A DNA stretch of 64,000 nt from CAZOOA01 sp964581355 (GTDB taxonomy: Bacteria; Bacillota; Dethiobacteria; DTU022; UBA8154). The translations under genes and the position numbers were made by a program. Under the pieces are notes generated by a model, which was given only the letters and a program-made list of their open reading frames with translations, was not told the DNA's origin and did not search any database. This document shows, piece after piece, positions 43,407-50,193 of this stretch (position 1 is its first letter; the number at the start of each line of letters is the position of its first letter). The stretch lies in contig CAZOOA010000007.1 in NCBI GenBank assembly GCA_964581355.1, positions 1 to 64,000 of the forward strand. The letters run 5' to 3'.

Positions 43407-43589
43407 CAGAAATGACCTCCCAACTATTTTTTATCACTCAGGGTTAAACTCTAATGGTTTAGCTTTTCTCTTATAGTTTAGTTTTTCTTTTAGATGCGTA
43501 AACTATGAATCCTTTTTTTGTCATTTATTTCAAACCGTACTTGAAAGCTCTGCAATACAATTGCTTGTCCATTAGGCAATGAATGGAGT

Positions 43590-44300
43590 CTATTTAATTC
43601 CGCTGGCTTCTTCATGACTAAACTCTTCTGCAATTTTATTTAACACTTTTTTTTCAATTCGCGATACATAAGACCTGGATATTCCCAAGTCCTGGGCCAC
43701 CTCTCGCTGAGTGTACTGTTTCTTCCCACCCAGTCCATAACGCATTAAGATGACTTTTTTTTCCCGGTAATTCAACTTTCTTATGATCCGCTTTAGTTTT
43801 TCATCCAGCAAGATCATTTCAACCCGATCCAGCACTTCGTTGGGCTCACTTCCCAGAACATCCAAAAGGCAGATTTCATTTCCGTCACGATCAATCCCTA
43901 TGGGGTCCTGCAAAAAAGTTTCCTGCTTGCTTTTCTTGTTGGATCTAATATGCATCAGGATCTCATTTTCAACACATTTGGCAGCATACGTAGCCAAACG
44001 GGCGCCCCGGGAAGAATTAAAGGTATTGATCGCTTTAATTAAACCAATGGTTCCAATAGAAATAAGATCTTCACGATCTTCCTGGTTATTTTCAAACTTC
44101 TTTACTACATGGGCAACCAGCCGCAAGTTGTGTTCAATAAGAATTCTCCTGGCCTCTTCATCCCCTTCGCTTAACCTTTGTAAACATTTCCTTTCCTCTT
44201 CAGGGGGAAGAGGTCTGGGGAATGAATCGCTGGCAATATATGACACCAGCAAGATAATTCCCCGTAGGGCCAAAGCCAGTGAGGCTAAAAAAGAAAACAT
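43590..44300 (-). CDS. sigK: RNA polymerase sigma factor SigK
   Basis: Sigma-K is the late mother-cell sigma factor, made as a precursor and cleaved after SpoIVB signalling. The hydrophobic pro-sequence is MFSFLASLALALRG, then LPPEEERKCLQRL opens region 1.2/2. Region 2 contains HNLRLVAHVVKKF and DLISIGTIGLIKA; region 4.2 has the helix-turn-helix QREVAQDLGISRSYVSRIEKK. The ATG at 44300 (GGGAGG six bases before) gives 236 residues. The gene is not split by a skin-type insertion. A long inverted repeat covers its ribosome-binding site. Confidence 0.97.
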   Translation of the reverse strand: MFSFLASLALALRGIILLVSYIASDSFPRPLPPEEERKCLQRLSEGDEEARRILIEHNLRLVAHVVKKFENNQEDREDLISIGTIGLIKAINTFNSSRGARLATYAAKCVENEILMHIRSNKKSKQETFLQDPIGIDRDGNEICLLDVLGSEPNEVLDRVEMILLDEKLKRIIRKLNYREKKVILMRYGLGGKKQYTQREVAQDLGISRSYVSRIEKKVLNKIAEEFSHEEASGIK

Positions 44301-44365
44301 CCTTTTCCTCCCATTGACAAGATTCCTTAAATGCTGCTCTTTAATCATATGGGAGGGAAAAGGAT
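44299..44365 (-). promoter_or_regulatory. Hairpin burying the sigK ribosome-binding site
   Basis: Arms 44299-44314 and 44349-44365 pair over 16 bp with a single bulged base and a ~34-nt loop. On the mRNA the 3' arm contains the GGGAGG Shine-Dalgarno and reaches the start codon; the 5' arm supplies CCUCCC. If the leader is transcribed, sigK translation should be blocked until the stem opens. Confidence 0.65.
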
Positions 44366-44433
44366 ATTGTGCATGTCTGCTCTTAATTTTTGTTTAATAA
44401 TAACCTGCTGGAGCTTTAAACTTTAAAAGGTCT

Positions 44434-45663
44434 TTATCTTTGCCTGGAAATAAAAAAATCCATCAACTTGTAGCCTTGCTCAAAAAACATCCCCTGAGCT
44501 GCAAAGTCTTCACTAAATTGCCCTTGGGAGTTTTGGGAATTTTGAGATCTGTCCCCTTTATCCACAATACAGAAAGGTACCGCTTCGCTGGTATGCGTAC
44601 GGATGGACAATGGGGTGGGGTGGTCAGAAAGAACCATTAAACGGTAATCCGGAAAATCATCCAGGCCTGAAGCGATCTCCTGGACCACCTTTTGATCAAT
44701 TTTTTCTATTGCACGAATTTTGGTTTCCAATTCCCCACGGTGCCCCGCTTCATCAGGTGCTTCAACATGGACATAAACGAAATCTTTGCCCGCATGCAGC
44801 ACCTGCAGGGCACACCTGGCCTTACTGGAAAAATCTGTTTTAATGTTGCCAGTAGCCCCAGGCACATTTTCTGCAGTTAATCCTGCACAAATACCAATCC
44901 CCTTGATCAGATCAACTGCAGAGATAACGGAACCGCTTAATCCGTATTTTTTAGAAAAGCTGTCCAGGTACGGGCGTTTCCCGTGTCCCCAAAGCCAGAT
45001 GGAATTGGCCGGCTGACTCCCTCTCTCCCGGCGCTTAATATTTACCGGATGCTCTGCAATATAGCGGTTGCTCTCTTTCATAAAGTTCAATAAAGCCGGG
45101 GAATGCTTGCCTGCAGGCAGGTGCTCACCAATTTCACGGCCTGAAATATCATGAGGTGGGGTCAAAGTGCATTCCAAGTTATCTGGGGCATTTCGCCAAA
45201 CCAGTAAATGCCTGTAACTTACACCAGGGTAAAAAGCAAAGTTCTGGTTGCCCAGACTAAGAGATAGCTCTTCAATTAATTCTGCAGCTTCTGAAGTGCT
45301 GATTTCATCTGCACTGTAATCCAACATTGTCTTATTCTCATAAGCTTCGTTCTCTGAGAGTGTAACCAGGTTGCAACGAAAAGTTACATCGTCTTCACCA
45401 AGCTCAATTCCCATCGCCACAGCTTCAATTGGAGAACGGCCGGTGTAATAACGTATGGGATCATAACCAAAAACGGAAAGATTGGCCACATCACTTCCCG
45501 GAGGCATATTTTCCGGGACAGTAACCACTTTCCCGGTTTTTCCTATCCGGGCCAATCGGTCCATATTGGGAGTATGGGCGTATTGCAATGGTGTCATTCC
45601 TCCCAGCTCGTCCAGGGGATAATCGGGCATACCGTCACCAAGTATAACTGCATATTTGATCAA
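44434..45663 (-). CDS. apgM: Cofactor-independent phosphoglycerate mutase (archaeal type)
   Basis: This enzyme interconverts 3- and 2-phosphoglycerate. Its 409 residues begin IKYAVILGDGMPDYPLDELGG with metal ligands Asp, then the catalytic Ser in PPGSDVANLSVFGYDP. VHVEAPDEAGHRG and VLSDHPTP supply further metal ligands. It belongs to the archaeal-type family rather than GpmI. It is upstream of sigK on the same strand, 134 bp away, with a MITE-like element on its other side. Confidence 0.95.
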   Translation of the reverse strand: MIKYAVILGDGMPDYPLDELGGMTPLQYAHTPNMDRLARIGKTGKVVTVPENMPPGSDVANLSVFGYDPIRYYTGRSPIEAVAMGIELGEDDVTFRCNLVTLSENEAYENKTMLDYSADEISTSEAAELIEELSLSLGNQNFAFYPGVSYRHLLVWRNAPDNLECTLTPPHDISGREIGEHLPAGKHSPALLNFMKESNRYIAEHPVNIKRRERGSQPANSIWLWGHGKRPYLDSFSKKYGLSGSVISAVDLIKGIGICAGLTAENVPGATGNIKTDFSSKARCALQVLHAGKDFVYVHVEAPDEAGHRGELETKIRAIEKIDQKVVQEIASGLDDFPDYRLMVLSDHPTPLSIRTHTSEAVPFCIVDKGDRSQNSQNSQGQFSEDFAAQGMFFEQGYKLMDFFISRQR

Positions 45664-45702
45664 TATAGATGCTCCTTTCTTATGTATAAATATAGTAACT
45701 GC

Positions 45703-45822
45703 GTAACTGCTCAGCCCTTATGTGATTCCACAACACGCCGCAAAGCAGGGGGACGATTCTCGCGCTTTCCTGTCGGTCCCCCGCTGAACGCCCCAGCCTT
45801 AGCTGGGCATGCGAGCAGTTAC
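45703..45822. mobile_element. MITE/REP-like palindromic element
   Basis: About 120 bp are bounded by inverted ends sharing GTAACTGCTC (45703-45712; reverse near 45812-45822). Inside are two further hairpins: one near 45745-45783 with GGGGGAC/GTCCCCC, and CCCAGC-CTT-AGCTGGG at about 45792-45805. The left end is preceded by another GTAACTGC. It carries no ORF and sits just upstream of apgM, in the 446-bp gap before the flavodoxin gene. Only one copy is visible, so the class is inferred. Confidence 0.6.
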
Positions 45823-46054
45823 TAAATATATAAGCTTTGGGGAAATCAATTATGGCTTCCCAACCCAACTTACTCTAACGGAAGTTATAATTAATTTAGT
45901 AAGAATTATATCATGTTAAGAAATAATTAAAAAGCCTGGGCAGGAAACTTCTTGGATGTATCAAATGCAAACTAACCGCCACGAAATTTACTGATAAACA
46001 AAAGGATATTATTTGACAGAAGGTGATTTTTTTCTAGCGGATTCTTGTGTTATC

Positions 46055-46063
46055 TGTTATAAT
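46055..46063 (+). promoter_or_regulatory. Extended -10 promoter of the flavodoxin gene
   Basis: TGTTATAAT (TG at 46055, TATAAT at 46058-46063) is a perfect extended -10, about 45 bp upstream of the start codon. No good -35 lies 17 bp upstream; a TTGACA at 46013-46018 is too far away to pair with it. Confidence 0.65.
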
Positions 46064-46108
46064 AATAAATAAAGAAGAAACCTTACATTCTCTTTGGGAG
46101 ATGAAAAC

Positions 46109-46627
46109 ATGAAAGCTTTAATTGTGTATTATTCCAGTACCGGAAACACAGAAGAAGTCTCAACGGTCCTGGAAGAATGCCTTTGCAAAAGAAACGTGGA
46201 ATGTAAGCGATTAAGAATTACCTCCATCGAAGAGTCAGAACAAAGCAGCAACCTACTTTTTAAAGTTGTTCGTTCCCTGACAGGCAAAGAAACCCCCATT
46301 AAAAACTGCAAATTCAATCCAGATGACTATGATTACATTTTCATGGGAACTCCTGTCTGGGCCGCACAACCCACACCTTCCTTTAATGCTTTTTTAAACC
46401 AACTGCCCGAAATGCACGGGCAAAAAATATGTCCTTTTGTTACCATGGGAGGGATGGGCGATAAGTCGACCATAGCAAAAATTAGAAGGAAGGTAGAGGC
46501 AAAAGGAGGCTGCATGCATGCATCTTTAAGCCTGAAAATGGATAAGGGTGTGATGGAAGAACATGTTAATTCCATTGAAGATTTTATTCAAACTCAAGTA
46601 ATGGAAAATGAAGCTGCACTGCATTAA
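46109..46627 (+). CDS. Flavodoxin family protein
   Basis: This is the only plus-strand gene in the window, 172 residues. The N-terminal MKALIVYYSSTGNTEEV is the FMN phosphate-binding loop of flavodoxins. TPVWAAQPTPSFNAFLNQLP is the second FMN loop and VTMGGMGDKSTIAKIRRKV the third. It is probably a small electron carrier or FMN-dependent reductase. The ATG at 46109 has GGGAG eight bases upstream. It has its own promoter and a downstream terminator, so it is transcribed alone. Confidence 0.9.
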   Translation: MKALIVYYSSTGNTEEVSTVLEECLCKRNVECKRLRITSIEESEQSSNLLFKVVRSLTGKETPIKNCKFNPDDYDYIFMGTPVWAAQPTPSFNAFLNQLPEMHGQKICPFVTMGGMGDKSTIAKIRRKVEAKGGCMHASLSLKMDKGVMEEHVNSIEDFIQTQVMENEAALH

Positions 46628-46663
46628 TAGTATTTAGAAAGCGCTTTTGCCAACAAAGAGAAG

Positions 46664-46695
46664 ACCTCTGCCGCATTACCATGCAGGGGTTTTTC
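46664..46695 (+). terminator. Terminator of the flavodoxin gene
   Basis: An 8-bp stem (ACCTCTGC with GCAGGGGT, 46664-46671 and 46683-46690, one G-T pair) is followed by five T. It lies 37 bp past the stop codon. Confidence 0.75.
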
Positions 46696-46806
46696 TATGA
46701 ATACCAAGATTACAGTCTTTATTTGGTCAGGTCAAGAGAGACCAATCCGACAAAGCAGGAATAATAGTTTGTGCCTGATCATTTTTTACAGGATATAAAG
46801 AAATAA

Positions 46807-46831
46807 CCGCCTGCGTTTAATATGCAGGCGG
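46807..46831 (-). terminator. Terminator of the mltG operon
   Basis: An 8-bp perfect stem (CCGCCTGC with GCAGGCGG) and 9-nt loop is followed on the minus strand by TTATTTCTTT. It lies 55 bp beyond the mltG stop. Confidence 0.75.
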
Positions 46832-46885
46832 AAACCCGATTCCCATGATTATCATTAGACCGGGTAGCGGAAACTCCAGTCGAAA

Positions 46886-47950
46886 CTATTCCCTCTCACT
46901 TTGGACTTTTCTCTTGTAAGCATTATGTTCTTGAAGCGTTTCACTAAAATAATGAGTCCCTGTCCCATCTTCTTTAAAAACAAAGTAAAGGTAATCCACC
47001 TCGGCTGGATAAAGGGTCGCTTCTATGGAGCGAAACCCTGGAGAACCGATGGGACCAGGTGGAAGCCCCGGGTTCAGGTATGTATTATAAGGAGAATCCA
47101 CTTCTAAATCATCGTATGTCAAAACAGGCTTTACCTCACCTAGAGCATACTGAACCGTCGCGCAGGATTGTAGCAACTGCATTGCCTCATTATCCAACCG
47201 GTTATGAAAAACCGCTGCAATCAAAGGCCGTTCTTTGTCAACCCTGGCTTCCCTCTCCACGATGGAAGCTAAAGTAAGTGCTTCATGCAGGGACAAGCCT
47301 TTTTCATCTAACTTATCCTGGAAGTCACCTTCCAGCACTTTTGCCGACCCATCTAACATTATGGAAATGAGTTCTGAAGCTGTTGCTTCATCAGAAATTT
47401 CGTATGTATCAGGGAAAAGATACCCTTCCAGCCTGTACTTTGTTTTGTCTGGAATTGCTTCCAGAAAAGGAAATTTTTCTGTGTCGTTAAACTCCGCAGC
47501 CGTTTCCAAAAACTCTTCCCGGTCAAAAATATCTCTTTGTGAAAGTCTTGTAGCAATTTGCTCTATGGTATACCCCTCAGGTATGGTGAAGCGGATACCT
47601 TCCTTTAAGACAACACCTTGCTGTAATGCCTCAATTATTTCATCAAAAGACATTCCCGGGGTCAACTGGTAATGCCCTGCCTGAAAGTTGTAATCATCCA
47701 CAAAGTAACGAATATAGAGACGGAAAAGAAATTCATTGGTGATAATATTTTCTTCCTCCAGGATAGAGGCAATCTGCCTGGTGGAAGAATTATAAGGAAT
47801 TTCAATTTCTTTTGCATCTTGACTTGCTAGTGTGTCTATTGGGCTGATCATGGCCTGAATTTGCCAAAATGCCAAAAAACCCAATGTAATGAAAACCAGT
47901 AAAACTACAGACAGGATCACCAAAACCGGTCTTTTTTTCACCCCGGACAT
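46886..47950 (-). CDS. mltG: Endolytic murein transglycosylase MltG
   Basis: MltG cuts nascent glycan strands and sets their length. This 354-residue protein has an N-terminal membrane helix (about 10-30), a LysM-like region (TIPEGYTIEQIATRLSQR) and the YceG domain with EGYLFPDTYEIS. The catalytic Glu is in TLASIVEREAR, and QSCATVQYALG and NTYLNPGLPPGPIGSPG complete the site. It ends the alaS-ireB-ruvX-DUF1292-mltG unit, an order known in Firmicutes. Confidence 0.96.
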   Translation of the reverse strand: MSGVKKRPVLVILSVVLLVFITLGFLAFWQIQAMISPIDTLASQDAKEIEIPYNSSTRQIASILEEENIITNEFLFRLYIRYFVDDYNFQAGHYQLTPGMSFDEIIEALQQGVVLKEGIRFTIPEGYTIEQIATRLSQRDIFDREEFLETAAEFNDTEKFPFLEAIPDKTKYRLEGYLFPDTYEISDEATASELISIMLDGSAKVLEGDFQDKLDEKGLSLHEALTLASIVEREARVDKERPLIAAVFHNRLDNEAMQLLQSCATVQYALGEVKPVLTYDDLEVDSPYNTYLNPGLPPGPIGSPGFRSIEATLYPAEVDYLYFVFKEDGTGTHYFSETLQEHNAYKRKVQSERE

Positions 47951-48022
47951 TCCCCTTCCCCTCTTTCAAGCATCGTCCGCTTTATTCTCGAGCAATATTA
48001 CATTGTTTGCTCTGATTCTTTC

Positions 48023-48400
48023 TTAATCTTCTTCATCCTCCTCCTCATCTTCTTCTTCATCATCACCGGCCAACAATCGTTCGTAGGCCACCCCGGCAAC
48101 TTTTTCCCATTCTTCTTCATCTTCAATTACATGCAACATCGTTTCCCCGTCATCCCCTTCGACAACGCGAAATATCACTGCCTCTCCCTCATCTGTTTGA
48201 CCCGTTTCATCCAGTCCCTCCCCAAATTCATCTTCCTCAGACTCTGCCCCATGTTGTATCAGGCCATTTTTCCCGACGGGAAATAAAATGGCATAATTGA
48301 GTTCATCAACACGGAAATAATCCAATACTACAAAATCAAACTGTTCACCATCGTCATCCACCAAGGTAATAATCTCTTCTTTTTCAGCCAAAGATATCAT
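48023..48400 (-). CDS. DUF1292 family protein
   Basis: This 125-residue, very acidic protein has the DUF1292 core (ITLVDDDGEQFDFVVLDYF, then ELNYAILFPVG). It ends in a long Glu/Asp tail. This is the YrzB-type gene found between ruvX and mltG or the ireB-ruvX pair in Firmicutes. The function is unknown. Confidence 0.9.
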   Translation of the reverse strand: MISLAEKEEIITLVDDDGEQFDFVVLDYFRVDELNYAILFPVGKNGLIQHGAESEEDEFGEGLDETGQTDEGEAVIFRVVEGDDGETMLHVIEDEEEWEKVAGVAYERLLAGDDEEEDEEEDEED

Positions 48401-48411
48401 TCCTTTCTTTA

Positions 48412-48837
48412 TTATTCATTTTGAATACCATGATACTGCAAATAATTGTTCAGTATCAAAGTAGCAGCCAACTTATCAATAACCTTCTTCCGACCTGAAC
48501 GACTGACATCCGCCTTGAGAAGAGTTTTTTCTGCCTCCATTGTTGTCAGGCGTTCATCCCACATTTTTATTTCTAGATCCAGATGCTTTTCCAGGGTTTC
48601 TTTAAAATCCATTACCTCTCTAGCTTTTTTTCCCAAACTCCCATCCATATTCTTGGGCAAACCGAGGATAACCTTGCCAGCCTGGAATTTTTCCACCAGC
48701 TCTTTGATCTGCTTTAAATCTTTAGACAGCGTGTTTCTATTGATTACAGATACACCCTGAGCAGTCAAGCCAAGTTCGTCGCTAACGGCAACACCTATTC
48801 TTTTTTCTCCGATATCCAGGCACAGTATTCTCATCAT
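48412..48837 (-). CDS. ruvX: Holliday junction resolvase-like RuvX
   Basis: RuvX/YqgF is an RNase H-like nuclease tied to rRNA processing and Holliday junctions. From the ATG at 48837 it has about 141 residues. The catalytic Asp is in RILCLDIGEKRIGVAVSD, and conserved VILGLPKNMDGS and WDERLTTMEAE with a final Asp near the C-terminus complete the set. A longer in-frame reading would run into the aldo/keto reductase gene. It overlaps the end of that neighbour by none and precedes the DUF1292 gene. Confidence 0.94.
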   Translation of the reverse strand: MMRILCLDIGEKRIGVAVSDELGLTAQGVSVINRNTLSKDLKQIKELVEKFQAGKVILGLPKNMDGSLGKKAREVMDFKETLEKHLDLEIKMWDERLTTMEAEKTLLKADVSRSGRKKVIDKLAATLILNNYLQYHGIQNE

Positions 48838-48865
48838 CAAATGTCTCTTGCAATTCCCCTGCTTT

Positions 48866-49831
48866 TTAAAATATTTTAATGCAAAAATCTGGGCAGTATG
48901 CACCACAGTATCCACATAAAACACAGCGGTTCAAATCAACTCTGGCTTGGGATGTTAGTTGATCGAAAAAGAGTGCCTCCTGGGGACAATGTTTTATACA
49001 GTTGTTACATCCTGTACACCAATCTTCAATTTTGATTGTTCGCTTTTTCTGGGCAATATATTCTTGCAACTGGGGTGTCAATTTTTCACCCTTGATTAAG
49101 GCCAGGTTTGCTTCCAGTTCCTCCAGGCTGGTCATACCAATGGCGCAGGCATGAATAAAATCCAAACTCCGGAATAAATCAATGGCCTGGGGCGCCTCCT
49201 GGATCAGATGCCCCCCACCCAGAATCTTCATGGCATAAACACCAATACCTTTTCTTTCTGCCAAAGCCACAGCTTGGAGCATTTCCTCCAGTGTGCCGTC
49301 CTGGATGCCAATACCACGAAAATTAATGATGGGGTGAATCACATCAATACCCGGAAAATCAATAGCCGCTTTTACAGCGGCTACAGTATGGGATGAAATT
49401 CCAACCGCCTGGATTAAACCTTTTTCTTTTGCCTTTAGCAAGTAATTAAAAGCATCTTGATGTCCTTTGAGAGTTAACGCCGATTCCTGTTCATGCAAAA
49501 GGACTATAGGGATAATATCCAGGTCCAGTGCGCGGCGTGCATTTTCCAGGGAGGCTTGTGCACCTTTTTCTGAGTAAGCATACGTCTTGGTAGCGATCAC
49601 AGGTAACGCTTTGGTTCTTTTAATCGCAAGCTTTAGGTACGAGTAATTATCGTAGAACTCTGCCGTGTCCCAAAAGACAATGCCCCTAAAAAATGCCTCA
49701 GCCAACAATTCCGCCCCTTCTTCCAGGGCAAGGTTTGCCTGCAAGGGACTCATCGGAAGTGTTCCAAAACAGAGTTCAGAGACCTTCAAACCAGATGACC
49801 CCAGGCAAACTAAAGACTTACCAGCGTTCAT
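48866..49831 (-). CDS. Aldo/keto reductase with C-terminal 2[4Fe-4S] domain
   Basis: This 321-residue protein has an aldo/keto reductase barrel (N-terminal GSSGLKVSELCFGT; catalytic Tyr in DTAEFYDNY). A C-terminal ferredoxin segment follows with CTGCNNCIKHCP and CVLCGYCGAYCPDFC. This fusion is a known anaerobe family in which the iron-sulfur clusters probably feed electrons. The substrate is unknown. It overlaps the ireB start by 4 bp, so it belongs to the alaS-ireB unit. Confidence 0.93.
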   Translation of the reverse strand: MNAGKSLVCLGSSGLKVSELCFGTLPMSPLQANLALEEGAELLAEAFFRGIVFWDTAEFYDNYSYLKLAIKRTKALPVIATKTYAYSEKGAQASLENARRALDLDIIPIVLLHEQESALTLKGHQDAFNYLLKAKEKGLIQAVGISSHTVAAVKAAIDFPGIDVIHPIINFRGIGIQDGTLEEMLQAVALAERKGIGVYAMKILGGGHLIQEAPQAIDLFRSLDFIHACAIGMTSLEELEANLALIKGEKLTPQLQEYIAQKKRTIKIEDWCTGCNNCIKHCPQEALFFDQLTSQARVDLNRCVLCGYCGAYCPDFCIKIF

Positions 49832-50109
49832 TTAAGGTTTCTTTCCAGTTCTTTATCCAGGTAAACTCGCACAATTTCTTCCAGCAGCTCATCTCTTTCC
49901 AATTTTCTAATGATACTTCTGGCATTGTTATGACTGGTAATATAAGCGGGGTCACCGGACAAGAGGTAGCCAACAAGCTGGTTAATCGGGTTATAGCCTT
50001 TCTCTTTTAAAGCTGAATATACATCACTTAAGATTATACGCGCTTCGTTCTTTTCTTCTTCAGCTTTTACATTAAATCTCATTGTATTGTTAAAGCTGTC
50101 TTTATCCAC
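49828..50109 (-). CDS. ireB: IreB family regulatory protein
   Basis: This 93-residue IreB (UPF0297, YrzL) protein contains TMRFNVKAEEEKNEARIILSD near the start and GYNPINQLVGYLLSGDPAYI in the middle. In enterococci IreB is phosphorylated by the IreK kinase and affects cephalosporin resistance. Its place downstream of alaS is conserved. Confidence 0.94.
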   Translation of the reverse strand: MDKDSFNNTMRFNVKAEEEKNEARIILSDVYSALKEKGYNPINQLVGYLLSGDPAYITSHNNARSIIRKLERDELLEEIVRVYLDKELERNLK

Positions 50110-50193
50110 CAGGCACCCCTCCCCAAAGTGACCATAATCTTCTATCTAGCCACGTGAAGACTCTGCACAATTTACAGTTTGTAGTTAAACCAA

